A stretch of 64,000 bases of DNA from JBFHFS01 sp041583495 (GTDB taxonomy: Bacteria; Bacteroidota; Bacteroidia; Bacteroidales; Marinilabiliaceae): assembly GCA_041583495.1 (NCBI GenBank), contig JBFHFS010000019.1:1-64000 (forward strand). The letters are read 5' to 3'. Position 1 is the stretch's first letter, and every line of letters begins with the position of its first letter. Shown piece after piece: positions 19,001-28,355 of the stretch. The notes below the pieces were generated by a model. The model saw nothing but the letters and a program-made list of their open reading frames with translations. It was not told the origin of the DNA and searched no databases. A program made the position numbers and the translations under genes.

Positions 19001-19032
19001 AAAAAAACCGACAGAGAATTATTCTGTCGGTT
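19001..19032 (-). terminator. terminator of the panC-panD operon
   Basis: Perfect 10-bp stem AACCGACAGA/TCTGTCGGTT with a 7-nt loop, followed on the minus strand by a T-run (19007-19001). It lies 37 bp after the panD stop. Confidence 0.85.
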
Positions 19033-19068
19033 TCATTATTACTTTTTTAAGACACTTGTTACGATCGA

Positions 19069-19419
19069 TCAGATCAACCTGTTGGAAGGGGTATCCGGAA
19101 AGACAAAAATGGGCTTAAATGATTTGGCCTCTTCGTAGGGCATGGAAGCATAAGTGATGATGATCACCACATCGCCAACGGCCACTTTGCGGGCAGCCGC
19201 CCCATTCAGGCAAATCACTCCGGAGCCGCGCTCTCCCCGGATGACATAGGTTTCCAGTCGCTCCCCGTTGTTATTGTTGACCACCTGCACTTTCTCGTTC
19301 TCAAGAATATTAGCGGCCTCCATCAATGCTTCATCAATGGTAATGCTCCCCACATAACTCAGGTTGGCTTCGGTAACTGTAACGTTGTGTAACTTGGATT
19401 TTACAACCTCAACATTCAT
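19069..19419 (-). CDS. panD: aspartate 1-decarboxylase
   Basis: Pyruvoyl enzyme that makes beta-alanine from L-aspartate for pantothenate synthesis. The start at 19419 gives the canonical 116 residues. Self-cleavage should occur between Gly24 and Ser25 (YVGSITID), where Ser25 becomes the pyruvoyl group. The Tyr and Lys/His residues around SKLHNVTVT fit the family. It overlaps the end of panC by 11 bp, indicating coupled translation and supply of both pantothenate precursors. Confidence 0.94.
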   Translation of the reverse strand: MNVEVVKSKLHNVTVTEANLSYVGSITIDEALMEAANILENEKVQVVNNNNGERLETYVIRGERGSGVICLNGAAARKVAVGDVVIIITYASMPYEEAKSFKPIFVFPDTPSNRLI

Positions 19420-20269
19420 GATTTTGGATTTTGTAAACCACATTATCAATTAATCGGATTTTTCCGGCAAACACCGCAATACACCCGACCACATAGTCGC
19501 TTTCATCCCAGTTAACCAATGGCTGAAGCGAAAGACCATCAACAACTTCAAAATATTCCACCTCCAGATCAGCGTTGCTGTTTATTCGGTCCACAACAAA
19601 CTGTCGGGTGGCGTCAATACTATTTGAGGCAGCAAAGTTACAAGATTTAAACAAGGTATCGGCAATCAAAGGTGCACTTTTTCGTTGCTGCCCGGTCAGG
19701 GATGCATTGCGGGAACTCATCGCCAACCCGTCGGTCTCCCGGACGATAGGTACGGGAACGATTTCCAGATCGAGATTTAACTGCTGCCTCATCGATCGGA
19801 TAATGGCGAGCTGCTGAAAATCCTTCTCCCCAAAAAAAGCTTTGTGCGGCTGAACGATCTCGAATAACCGGCTCACCACCTGTGCGACTCCATTAAAATG
19901 ACCAGGCCGAAACTGTCCTTCCATAACCTTGTCTAACGGATCAAAATCGAAAACCCTTGAATCCGGCTCAGGGTATATCTCATTAACAGATGGTACAAAA
20001 AGAAGTTCACAAGGGGTAGAGGCTAACAAGGCCCTGTCCTGCTCCAACGTGCGTGGATATCGCTCCAGATCTTTAGGGTCGTTAAACTGAGTGGGATTAA
20101 CAAAGATGCTTACAATCACCGTATCACAGGTTTTCCCGGCTTGGGTTATTAAGGCCAAATGGCCCTGGTGCAAGGCCCCCATGGTAGGTACAAAGCCAAT
20201 AACTTTTCCGGCGGCACGCAGTTGCTTCGAAAGAAGATGCAACTCTTCTGCTGATTCGATCAATTCCAT
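19409..20269 (-). CDS. panC: pantothenate synthetase
   Basis: Joins pantoate and beta-alanine with ATP. The start at 20269 gives 286 aa beginning MELIES. A longer frame begins 19 codons earlier but adds an unlikely hydrophobic leader. Motifs include PTMGALHQGH (HIGH-type nucleotide site), FVNPTQF, FGEKDFQQ and the KMSKS-like MSSRNASL. It is first gene of panC-panD, divergent from the GT5-like gene, an arrangement common in Bacteroidota. Confidence 0.95.
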   Translation of the reverse strand: MELIESAEELHLLSKQLRAAGKVIGFVPTMGALHQGHLALITQAGKTCDTVIVSIFVNPTQFNDPKDLERYPRTLEQDRALLASTPCELLFVPSVNEIYPEPDSRVFDFDPLDKVMEGQFRPGHFNGVAQVVSRLFEIVQPHKAFFGEKDFQQLAIIRSMRQQLNLDLEIVPVPIVRETDGLAMSSRNASLTGQQRKSAPLIADTLFKSCNFAASNSIDATRQFVVDRINSNADLEVEYFEVVDGLSLQPLVNWDESDYVVGCIAVFAGKIRLIDNVVYKIQNHEC

Positions 20270-20427
20270 ATTGAAAAAATAAGACTCAAAAAAACGGCGC
20301 AAAGTAAAAAAATAATTGGAACACAAAAAAGGTATTTTTTAAAAAAACAACAAATCTCCTCGCCCTTGTTTACGCGATGGTATTTGTTTTTGCACTCATC
20401 CACCACTGTTAGCGAGGGTTATCTTCC

Positions 20428-20459
20428 TTTGTTTTAGTAGCATATTTTTTGTACTTTTG
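20428..20459 (+). promoter_or_regulatory. promoter of the GT5-like gene
   Basis: TTTG (20428-20431), 20-nt spacer and TACTTTTG (20452-20459) match the Bacteroidota consensus. The predicted start of transcription is about 25 nt before the ATG at 20493. Confidence 0.65.
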
Positions 20460-20492
20460 CACCGTAAATTATTCTAATGTATCCCCGAAAAC

Positions 20493-21293
20493 ATGGAAAA
20501 AAACAAGGTTTTATTTATCTCACAGGAAATAACACCCTATCTTCCCGAAACACCAATGTCAGTCATTTGCCGGAATCTCCCACAGGGAATTCAGGAAAGA
20601 GGAAAAGAAATCAGGACTTTTATGCCCCGGTTTGGCAATATTAACGAACGCCGCAACCAATTACATGAGGTCATCCGTCTTTCGGGCATGAATCTCATCA
20701 TCAACGACACCGACCATCCCCTTATCATAAAAGTGGCCTCCATTCAAGCCGCCCGTATGCAGGTTTATTTCATCGATAACGAAGATTATTTCTCGAGAAA
20801 AGAAACCGTATGCGACGAAGACGGCCAGGATTTTCCCGACAACGATGAACGCATAGTATTTTTTGCCCGGGGGGTTTTGGAGACGACCAAAAAGCTTAGA
20901 TGGGCCCCCGATATTGTACATTGTCATGGCTGGTTTACTGCCCTGGCGCCCTTATTGATTAAGAAAACGCTCAACGAAGATCCCTATTTTTCAAACACGA
21001 AGGTGGTTTATTCGGTTTTCGACAGCCCGTTTAAAAGCGACCTTAATAAGGAGTTGAAAAACAAAATCAATCTGGATGGGATATCCGGGGAGGACCTGGA
21101 AATATTAGAATCCCCAAGTTACCTCAATCTGAGCAAACAAGCCATTAAATTCTCAGATGGCATCATCCAGGGATCGGAAACTATTGATCCGGAACTGGAT
21201 AAATATATCAAGGATTCGGGCAAACCCTTCCTCGGCTTCCAGCCGGAAGAGTCTTACATCGATGCCTACAACGATTTTTACGACAAACTTTAA
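20493..21293 (+). CDS. GT5-like glycogen/starch synthase N-terminal domain protein
   Basis: Resembles only the N-terminal Rossmann half of GT5 glycogen synthases (VLFISQEITPYLPET near the start, DIVHCHGWFTALAPL in the middle). At 266 aa it is about half the length of GlgA and lacks the C-terminal nucleotide-sugar domain. The usual KTGGL sugar-nucleotide motif near residue 15 is replaced by ETPMSV. Glycogen synthase activity is therefore doubtful. Placement divergent from panC is conserved in the phylum, so this is a stable family and not a recent truncation. Function unknown. Confidence 0.75.
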   Translation: MEKNKVLFISQEITPYLPETPMSVICRNLPQGIQERGKEIRTFMPRFGNINERRNQLHEVIRLSGMNLIINDTDHPLIIKVASIQAARMQVYFIDNEDYFSRKETVCDEDGQDFPDNDERIVFFARGVLETTKKLRWAPDIVHCHGWFTALAPLLIKKTLNEDPYFSNTKVVYSVFDSPFKSDLNKELKNKINLDGISGEDLEILESPSYLNLSKQAIKFSDGIIQGSETIDPELDKYIKDSGKPFLGFQPEESYIDAYNDFYDKL

Positions 21294-21598
21294 CAGAGGC
21301 AACCAATTTCAGTTCAAATTGTGAATATGCTGAAAGCAGGTTTTTCAAGGCTCCTATTGCCTGCGATGATGGCTCGTGAAACTTTTGAGTTTTTGACAGC
21401 CGGAGAGGATGTTTTGCAAAGTCCATGCGTTTTATCCTCCTTGGGTCCTATCGCTGACACAGGTGGGGTAACCCTCATGAACAGTGAAGGCAACACAATT
21501 AACGAGTCGCCCCCCGGATTGAAATCAAAGATGAAACCATAGGATCAGAAAGCACTATTCTTGAAATTGCTATATCGTAACCACAAAAACAACTCATC
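21294..21598. other. intergenic region between GT5-like gene and nagB
   Basis: About 305 bp with no supported gene. A 73-codon rightward frame starting near 21321 shows no recognisable domain and no clear relation to neighbours. The stretch presumably carries the nagB promoter, but I could not identify it. Confidence 0.5.
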
Positions 21599-22405
21599 AT
21601 GCGTTTAATCATCGAACCTGATTATGCATCAGTTTCCCAATGGACGGCAAGATACATTGCCCGCAAAATCAATCAACACAAAGAAGCCCGTCCTTTCGTT
21701 CTTGGGCTACCCACAGGATCATCTCCCCTGGGCACATACAAAGAACTCATCAAATTGAATCTGGAAGGAAAAGTATCCTTCAAGAATGTGGTAACCTTCA
21801 ATATGGATGAGTACATCGGGCTACCCACCGATCATCCCCAAAGTTACTACACCTTCATGTGGGAAAATTTTTTCAGCCACATTGACATCCCTGCCGAAAA
21901 CACCAATTTGCCCAATGGCAGCGCCAGTGATCATGCGGCAGAGTGCATCAGATACGAGGCAAAGATCAAGGAGGTAGGCGGCATTGATCTGTTTTTAGGA
22001 GGCGTTGGTCCCGACGGGCACCTGGCCTTTAATGAACCGGCCTCCTCGTTGAATTCCCGCACCCGAATCAAAACATTAACACTGGACACAAAGCTGGCCA
22101 ACTCACGTTTTTTTGGCAACGACCCTGAAAAGGTTCCCTCCACCGCCCTTACCGTGGGTGTAGGAACCGTTCTGGACTCCAAGGAAGTACTCATCATTGT
22201 AAACGGTCATAACAAGGCACGCGCTTTACAACACGGGGTAGAAGAAGGCATCAATCACCTGTGGACTATCAGCGCTCTTCAGATGCATCCCCAAGGAATT
22301 ATTGTTTGCGATGAAGTGGCTACCAGTGAGCTTAAAGTTGGAACCTACAAATACTTTAAAGACATCGAAAAGGCAAATATAAAGCCCTCCTCCATTGAAC
22401 TCTAA
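21599..22405 (+). CDS. nagB: glucosamine-6-phosphate deaminase
   Basis: Converts glucosamine 6-phosphate to fructose 6-phosphate and ammonia, the entry step of amino-sugar carbon into glycolysis. Motifs are LGLPTGSSPLGTYKEL (phosphate loop), FNMDEYIGLPTDHPQSY with the catalytic Asp, and LFLGGVGPDGHLAFNEP with the catalytic His region. The 268-aa length is that of hexameric NagB. It is convergent with a GH109-type glycosidase gene, which may release N-acetylgalactosamine. Confidence 0.95.
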   Translation: MRLIIEPDYASVSQWTARYIARKINQHKEARPFVLGLPTGSSPLGTYKELIKLNLEGKVSFKNVVTFNMDEYIGLPTDHPQSYYTFMWENFFSHIDIPAENTNLPNGSASDHAAECIRYEAKIKEVGGIDLFLGGVGPDGHLAFNEPASSLNSRTRIKTLTLDTKLANSRFFGNDPEKVPSTALTVGVGTVLDSKEVLIIVNGHNKARALQHGVEEGINHLWTISALQMHPQGIIVCDEVATSELKVGTYKYFKDIEKANIKPSSIEL

Positions 22406-22509
22406 AAAGCGTTTTATTCAACATAAAACCGCACCAATGACCTCACCATAGGTCAAGCCCCTCATCAGCGCAACAACTGCCGGAGAGCTCTCATTATCAG
22501 ATGAGTTCA

Positions 22510-22562
22510 GACAGACTAAAAACCCCACTTTAAATCATTAAAGTGGGGTTTTTTAGTCTGTC
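22510..22562. terminator. long bidirectional terminator
   Basis: A 24-bp nearly perfect inverted repeat (one extra T) with a 4-nt loop, containing an A-run on the left and T-run on the right of a CCCCACTTTAA/TTAAAGTGGGG core. It separates nagB from the convergent GH109-type gene. Confidence 0.9.
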
Positions 22563-22625
22563 AATTCAAGGATACATCAAATCCGTCAATAGATGATACG
22601 ATAAACCCTGAGGCGCCTATGGCTT

Positions 22626-24074
22626 TTATACATTGAGTTGTACGCTTTCACCGCCCTTTCCGACACTGCGCACCCCGGTGGTGCCTCCCCCCTTCAGGGT
22701 TAGCTCAACCTTTGCATTGGTTTTCCATGAACCACATGTAAAGTCGGGCACATCAATGGATTGGGAACGATTGGCTACCGACCATTCACTCAGGGGGGTA
22801 ATAACGCTCCACAGGGCAGCATCGTAAACATCCTGATCGAGGGGAAGTCCATTTCTCAGAGAATCGATCAATCGCCAGTCCATTAAGAAATCCATCCCTC
22901 CGTGGCCTCCCACTTTCCGGGCCATCTCGCCCACGCGGGTCACAATTTCAGGGGTATATTTTTCCCACAACGGTTTCATCTCCTCATCGGACAACCAACT
23001 ATGGCCCAATGAAATTCGTGCCGGATCGGGATATTTTTGAGCCACACCAAGGGTACCACTCAACAGATGAATACGCGAATAGGGTCGTGTAGAAGTCACG
23101 TCGTGCTGTATCATAATGGTACGCCCCAGGTGGGTGCGAACGGTGGTGGTATTCATGTTTCCCCGGAAGGTATGATTGGCAAATGGCTTGAAAAAGTCGT
23201 CCGTTTGGGCAAGCTCATTGGCCCTCCCGGCCATTTGGAAATCATTGGATGACATGGAAGTGAGATAATCCATCTGGTCGCCCCGGTTGATATCCATCGC
23301 CTGGCAAACCGGCCCCAGACCATGGGTGGGGTAGCGATTTCCATTTTTGAAATTTTCTTTCAGACGCCACATGTCGGCATACCCGTTTTTGTCGAAATTG
23401 AGTCCGAGGAGGTTGTGAATATAGGCCCCTTCGCCATGAACCAGGTCGCCAAAGAAACCCTGACGAGCCATATTTAGGGTGAGCAGCTCAAAGAAATCGT
23501 AACAACAATTCTCGAGCATCATACAATGTTTTTTGGTGCGTTCGGAGGTTTCCACCAACTGCCAGGCTTCTTCTATGGTAAGAGCGGCAGGCACTTCGGT
23601 GGCAGCGTGTTTATTGTTTTCCATGGCATAAACAGCCATAGGGGTATGCCAGTCCCAGGGGGTGGCAATATAAACCAGATCCAGTTCGGGGTCTTCGCAG
23701 AGTTTCTGCCAGGCATCTTCAGAACCTGCATACTTTTTTGCTTTGGGCAGGCCGGCTTTTACCAGAATCTCCTGGGCTTTGTCAACCCGATCGCCATATT
23801 TATCGCAGAGGGCCTTTATCTCAACCCCCTGGATGTGCGCCATGCGTTGCACCGCACCCGGGCCCCGTTGGCCAAGGCCAATAATACCCACCCGAACCAC
23901 ATCGAGTTTGGGGGCGGCAAAACCCGACATATTAAATCGTTGTGTATGTTGGCCCTCTCCTGGTTTTGGGATACTGCCATCTTTGGAATCTGTCTTACAC
24001 CCGGGAAGTCCTGTAGCCAGGACGCCCGCACTTAGAGCGGCCTTCTTTAAGAAATCTCTTCTGTTGGAACTCAT
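22626..24074 (-). CDS. Gfo/Idh/MocA-family GH109-type glycosidase, Tat lipoprotein
   Basis: Likely NAD-dependent alpha-N-acetylgalactosaminidase of family GH109. The start at 24074 places a twin-arginine signal (NRRDFLKKAAL) followed by a lipobox LPGC (Cys26). The Rossmann fold begins VRVGIIGLGQRGPG. GH109 features include YIATPWDWH, YPTHGLGPVCQAMDINRG, and GHGGMDFLMDW near the C-terminus. Export by Tat fits a protein that must fold around NAD before crossing the membrane. It could instead be another GH109-like oxidoreductase. It is convergent with nagB. Confidence 0.82.
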   Translation of the reverse strand: MSSNRRDFLKKAALSAGVLATGLPGCKTDSKDGSIPKPGEGQHTQRFNMSGFAAPKLDVVRVGIIGLGQRGPGAVQRMAHIQGVEIKALCDKYGDRVDKAQEILVKAGLPKAKKYAGSEDAWQKLCEDPELDLVYIATPWDWHTPMAVYAMENNKHAATEVPAALTIEEAWQLVETSERTKKHCMMLENCCYDFFELLTLNMARQGFFGDLVHGEGAYIHNLLGLNFDKNGYADMWRLKENFKNGNRYPTHGLGPVCQAMDINRGDQMDYLTSMSSNDFQMAGRANELAQTDDFFKPFANHTFRGNMNTTTVRTHLGRTIMIQHDVTSTRPYSRIHLLSGTLGVAQKYPDPARISLGHSWLSDEEMKPLWEKYTPEIVTRVGEMARKVGGHGGMDFLMDWRLIDSLRNGLPLDQDVYDAALWSVITPLSEWSVANRSQSIDVPDFTCGSWKTNAKVELTLKGGGTTGVRSVGKGGESVQLNV

Positions 24075-24234
24075 GAATACCGAATTTAATGAATAAAAAG
24101 TTTGAATGGATGATACCAAATTAAATGCAGCATCAGATCCGGAATAACTCACAAAACGGCATTCGCTTCCCTATTGGTTCTCTTAAGGGTTGGGGTATAA
24201 AAAATGATCGCTTAAGGGAATAGAGTTAACGGCG

Positions 24235-24242
24235 CAAAGCTA
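24235..24242 (-). promoter_or_regulatory. candidate -7 element for the GH109-type gene
   Basis: Minus-strand TAGCTTTG followed by CGCCG matches the extended Bacteroidota -7 consensus, about 160 nt before the ATG. No good TTTG lies at the expected distance upstream, so the site may need an activator. Confidence 0.45.
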
Positions 24243-24370
24243 TTCAAGATGCTCAACACAACATTAACCAATAATTAAGGGAAGCTAAAGTAATAAAAAA
24301 AACATAAATTTCCACATTGCGTGCCAGCCTTAAGGGCTATCTGCACAACAACCTTGCAGAAAAAACAAAA

Positions 24371-25453
24371 TTACTTTTTATACGCCTTAATAAGACTCAG
24401 GAATTCATCAAAAAGAAATTCGGTATCGGTTGGTCCACTGGAAGCTTCCGGGTGGAACTGGGTAGAAAAAAATGGTTTGGTTTTATGGCGGATACCCTCA
24501 TTGGTATTGTCATTGATATTGACAAACAAGGGTTCCCATTCATCCCCCAGGGAGTCGGTATCGAGCACAAAACCGTGATTTTGGCTGGTGATATAGCAAC
24601 TGTTGGTCCCAACTTTTATCACGGGGTGATTGTGGGCCCTATGCCCGTATTTCAGTTTGTGGGTGGACCCCCCGGCGGCGGTGCCCAGCAATTGATTGCC
24701 CAGGCAAATCCCAAAGATAGGTTTATCGCCACTGATGGCTTTCCGAATATTTTCGATTGTTGCGGCGCACATTTGGGGATCGCCCGGGCCATTGGCCAGC
24801 ATAATCCCATCGTAATCATCGCCCGTGAAATCATAATCCCAGGGCACTACTGTTACGGTTGTATCCCTTTGGAGCAGACATCTGATAATATTATTTTTGC
24901 CTCCGGTATCGACCAGAACGACCTTATATTGACCATCGCCATAGGTTTTCTTCTCTTTCACGCTCACACGGGCCACCAGGTTTTCCTGGTTAGGATCGTA
25001 AAAGTCGATCTCCTCTCCCTCCACTTCAATTTTGCCCAGCATGGCGCCTTTTTCACGCAAGATCTTAGTCAACTCGCGTGTATCGATCCCATAAATGCCC
25101 GGGATTTTGTTTTCCTTAAGCCAATCCGAAAGACTTCCTTTGGCATTCCAATGGCTATATTCGACAGAATAATCGGAGATCACAAACCCGGAAATATGAA
25201 TTCGGTCGGACTCATAGAAGGAGAGAAGTCCATTCTCCACATCCTCCCGGGGCACACCATAGTTTCCCACCAAAGGATAAGTAGACACCAAAATCTGTCC
25301 TTCGTAGGAAGGGTCGGTAAGACTTTCGGGGTAGCCAGCCATGGCGGTATTAAAAACCACCTCCCCTGCTACCGATTTAGGATAGCCAAATGACTTTCCT
25401 TTAAATACAGTACCGTCTTCCAATACCAGTCTGATCTCTTTTAACTCAGGCAT
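24371..25453 (-). CDS. carA: carbamoyl-phosphate synthase small (glutaminase) subunit
   Basis: Releases ammonia from glutamine for the large subunit CarB. The N-terminal CarA domain is followed by a class I glutamine amidotransferase domain, with nucleophile Cys in FGICLGNQLL and the His/Glu pair in TQFHPEASSGP. The residue after CLG is Asn where most CarA have His; the catalytic triad itself is intact. Length 360 aa is normal. It is the last gene of the arginine block, while carB lies 15 kb away on the other strand. Confidence 0.94.
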   Translation of the reverse strand: MPELKEIRLVLEDGTVFKGKSFGYPKSVAGEVVFNTAMAGYPESLTDPSYEGQILVSTYPLVGNYGVPREDVENGLLSFYESDRIHISGFVISDYSVEYSHWNAKGSLSDWLKENKIPGIYGIDTRELTKILREKGAMLGKIEVEGEEIDFYDPNQENLVARVSVKEKKTYGDGQYKVVLVDTGGKNNIIRCLLQRDTTVTVVPWDYDFTGDDYDGIMLANGPGDPQMCAATIENIRKAISGDKPIFGICLGNQLLGTAAGGSTHKLKYGHRAHNHPVIKVGTNSCYITSQNHGFVLDTDSLGDEWEPLFVNINDNTNEGIRHKTKPFFSTQFHPEASSGPTDTEFLFDEFLSLIKAYKK

Positions 25454-25561
25454 AATTCAAGATATAATCGATTAGGCTTCCCTATTCAGATGGATATGCG
25501 CAGCAACGTCGCCACGCATTTTCGGGTGTCAAAATTATAAAATAAATCACATAAATCCTTG

Positions 25562-25602
25562 CCCTTTTTTCCCGGCCACACTAAAAACATGGGAAAAAAG
25601 GG
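25562..25602 (-). terminator. perfect inverted repeat between citrate synthase and carA
   Basis: CCCTTTTTTCCC (25562-25573) and GGGAAAAAAGGG (25591-25602) form a perfect 12-bp stem with a 17-nt loop. It lies 59 bp past the citrate synthase stop and 109 bp before the carA start. It could terminate the upstream transcript or act as an attenuator for carA. A -7-like element TAATTTTG (25537-25530) lies between hairpin and carA, but without a clear -33. Confidence 0.5.
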
Positions 25603-25660
25603 AATAAAACACGAAAATGGAAATCCATTATTTCCGGGTCCTTTCAGGGAACCATGTTGG

Positions 25661-27004
25661 TTAGCGATCCTTCAGTGCAACGTAATCCTGCTCGGGAAAG
25701 ATAGCTTTATAAGCGGGACGAATAATACGTCGGCTTGAGAAGGTTACCTCCTCGATGCGATGGGCACACCAGCCGGTAATCCGCGCGATGGCAAAGATAG
25801 GCGTATAAATCTCAACCGGGATCTCGAGACATTGATAAACAAATCCCGAATAAAAATCCACATTGGCAGAAACCACCTTGGCATGAGGTCCTTTGAATTT
25901 ATAAAACGCCTCGGGAGCGAGCCTTTCGACAAGATCATACAAATTAAACTCGTCCAGCTTGTCTTTTTCCAGGGCCAGCTCTCTGGCTTTTTCCTTTAAA
26001 AGAACGGATCTGGGATCGGACAAGGTATAGATAGCATGACCGATACCATAAATTTTACCGGTTCCATCGAACGCTTCCTTGCCAAGGATCTTATTAAGAA
26101 GAGCGGAGACCTCTTTCTCATCCTCCCAATTTTTCACATTCCGCTTGATATAAGTCATCATCTCCACCACCTTAATATTGGCTCCTCCATGCAGGGCCCC
26201 TTTTAAGGATCCTAAGGCAGCCGAAATAGCCGAATAGGTATCGGTTTGGGCCGAACTCACTACGCGGGTGGTAAAGGAAGAGTTGTTTCCCCCGCCGTGT
26301 TCAGCATGAAGAACCAACGAAAGATCCAGCAAATCAGCTTCGAGCTGGCTATAGCGCTTTCCTTTGAGCATATACAATAAATTCTCAGCAAGGCTCAATT
26401 CGGGCTGAGGATGCCTTATAACCAGAGATTTACGTTGGTATGAGTGCCGCATCCCGAAATAGGCATAAGCCACAATAACAGGAAATTTGGCTATGAGACT
26501 CATGGATTGTTTGATGAGATTTTCGGGAGAATAGTTCTCGGCCTCTTCATCAGCAGTGTATAGCCCCAGCACGGATCGTGCCAGCATATTCATCACAGAA
26601 CGCCCTCGTAAAGAAAGGATCATATTCTTAGAGAAAAAGGAAGGAAGCTCTCGCTCTTCGGACAATATCTTGGTAAAACTCTTTAACTGCTTACTTGTAG
26701 GCAGGTTTCCAGACAACAACAGACAAGCCGTTTCTTCGAAACCATGCCGCCCATCTTTTTGAAATCCATGGCAGAGGTCATTGAGCTCAATTCCCCGGTA
26801 AAAAAGACGTCCATGGCTAGGGGTGATCACGCCCTGTTCATCTTTAGTGTACCCCACGACATTACCAATATTGGTAAGCCCAACCAAAACACCGGAAAAA
26901 TCCGCATTACGCAATCCCCGCTTAACATTATACTTATCGTACAAAGACTTTTCGATCTCACAAGACTGAATAGCGCTTTTGGCCAACTCGTTCAAATAGG
27001 TCAT
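25661..27004 (-). CDS. citrate synthase (citrate/2-methylcitrate synthase family)
   Basis: Condenses acetyl-CoA with oxaloacetate (or propionyl-CoA in the methylcitrate branch). Catalytic residues are visible: His in HAEHGGGNNSS, His in GIGHAIYTLSDPR and Asp in VSANVDFYSG. LGSLKGALHGGAN is the typical core. The 447-aa form is the one common in Bacteroidia. It follows argH by 19 bp, so it is probably co-transcribed with arginine genes, supplying 2-oxoglutarate for glutamate. Substrate choice cannot be read from sequence. Confidence 0.88.
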   Translation of the reverse strand: MTYLNELAKSAIQSCEIEKSLYDKYNVKRGLRNADFSGVLVGLTNIGNVVGYTKDEQGVITPSHGRLFYRGIELNDLCHGFQKDGRHGFEETACLLLSGNLPTSKQLKSFTKILSEERELPSFFSKNMILSLRGRSVMNMLARSVLGLYTADEEAENYSPENLIKQSMSLIAKFPVIVAYAYFGMRHSYQRKSLVIRHPQPELSLAENLLYMLKGKRYSQLEADLLDLSLVLHAEHGGGNNSSFTTRVVSSAQTDTYSAISAALGSLKGALHGGANIKVVEMMTYIKRNVKNWEDEKEVSALLNKILGKEAFDGTGKIYGIGHAIYTLSDPRSVLLKEKARELALEKDKLDEFNLYDLVERLAPEAFYKFKGPHAKVVSANVDFYSGFVYQCLEIPVEIYTPIFAIARITGWCAHRIEEVTFSSRRIIRPAYKAIFPEQDYVALKDR

Positions 27005-27023
27005 AACTGTGTCGTATTAATTA

Positions 27024-28355
27024 TCAATCAATTAACTCCCGGGTCGCTTTTTGCATGGTGTCGAATGAGAATTGACTCAACACCGATTCCATCTTTGCCC
27101 TGATCTCCTTATTACAAAGGTTGCCGATACTTCCCTGATGGGTATGGTTCACCTCATTGTTTGGATGAAATTGGCCTGCCTCAATCTCCAGGCCCACCTG
27201 CTTGTAAGCCTCGCGAAATGGCACCCCCTTCAAAACCCGCTGATTCACTTCCTCAACACTAAAAGCATATTGATAAAGGGGGTTTTTCATAAGATCTTTT
27301 TGGATCTCCATATTTTTCACAGCCAGGGTAACCAGCTCCAGACAGCTCAGCATCTCGTCGAAAGCCGGAATAAAGAGTTCCTTGATCAGCTGCATATCCC
27401 GAAAATAGCCCGAGGGTAAATTTCCGGTTATGAGGCCAATTTGCTGAGGGAGACCGGCCAACTTGTTACAGTGGGCGCGGATCAATTCAAACACATCAGG
27501 ATTTTTCTTATGCGGCATGATACTCGACCCGGTAGTAAAGGCATCAGGCAGCTTAAGAAAAGCGAAATTTTGACTCATATACAAACAGGCATCCATGGCC
27601 AGCCGACCAATGGTCCCGGCCAATGCCGAGAGGGCCATCGTCACCCCCCGCTCCATCTTGCCCCGTCCCATCTGGGCATTCACAACGTTATAACTCAAGT
27701 CGTCGAACCCGAGCAGCCGAGTGGTTAATGTTCTATCGATAGGAAAAGAACTTCCATATCCAGCTGCTGCACCCAAAGGGTTTTGGTTGGTAACACGCCA
27801 GGCCGCCAGTAAAAAGTGCATATCATCGGCCAAACTTTCGGCATAAGCGCCAAACCAAAGGCCAAAAGAGGAGGGCATGGCCACCTGCAAGTGGGTATAT
27901 CCCGGAAGCAAATCCTCTTTATGCGCTTCACTGCGCAGCTGAAGAGCCTGAAAAAGGTCTTGAACCCCTTCGGTTACCTCCATGATTTTTTGACGGGCAA
28001 ACAACTTAAGGTCGAGCAATATCTGGTCATTACGCGAACGACCACTGTGAACTTTCTTGCCTACATCGCCTAACACCCGGGTCAGCTCTAATTCGACCTG
28101 GGAATGTACATCTTCAATACCTTCTTCGATAACAAAGGTGCCTTGAATGGCTTTGTGATATAACCGCTTTAATTCAGGAATCAGCAGGTCCAGTTCCTTT
28201 TTGCTTAACAAATCAATATGTTCCAGCATGGTGATGTGGGCCATAGTGCCCATTACATCGTAAGGCGCTAAAAACAGATCCAACTCACGATCCTTTCCAA
28301 TGGTGAAGGTTTCTATCTTCTTATCTGTTTCAATGCCTTTATCCCAAAGTTTCAT
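27024..28355 (-). CDS. argH: argininosuccinate lyase
   Basis: Last step of arginine synthesis, splitting argininosuccinate to arginine and fumarate. The signature loop is GSSIMPHKKNPD, and SRNDQ and the conserved TH motif (YTHLQVAMP) are present. The start at 28355 (MKLWDKG) gives 443 aa; a longer frame adds 21 residues without family similarity. A 235-bp gap separates it from argE and carries its own promoter. Confidence 0.95.
   Translation of the reverse strand: MKLWDKGIETDKKIETFTIGKDRELDLFLAPYDVMGTMAHITMLEHIDLLSKKELDLLIPELKRLYHKAIQGTFVIEEGIEDVHSQVELELTRVLGDVGKKVHSGRSRNDQILLDLKLFARQKIMEVTEGVQDLFQALQLRSEAHKEDLLPGYTHLQVAMPSSFGLWFGAYAESLADDMHFLLAAWRVTNQNPLGAAAGYGSSFPIDRTLTTRLLGFDDLSYNVVNAQMGRGKMERGVTMALSALAGTIGRLAMDACLYMSQNFAFLKLPDAFTTGSSIMPHKKNPDVFELIRAHCNKLAGLPQQIGLITGNLPSGYFRDMQLIKELFIPAFDEMLSCLELVTLAVKNMEIQKDLMKNPLYQYAFSVEEVNQRVLKGVPFREAYKQVGLEIEAGQFHPNNEVNHTHQGSIGNLCNKEIRAKMESVLSQFSFDTMQKATRELID

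Noticed and set aside
18846..19118. 90-aa rightward frame
   Set aside because: Runs through the panC-panD terminator and antisense into panD; no domain.
20300..20327. Possible panC promoter (TTACTTTG with TTTG 16 nt upstream)
   Set aside because: The -7 lacks the A at position two and the spacer is too short for the consensus.
21321..21542. 73-aa frame between the GT5-like gene and nagB
   Set aside because: No signal peptide, domain or coherent composition; I saw no sign of a decayed neighbour gene.
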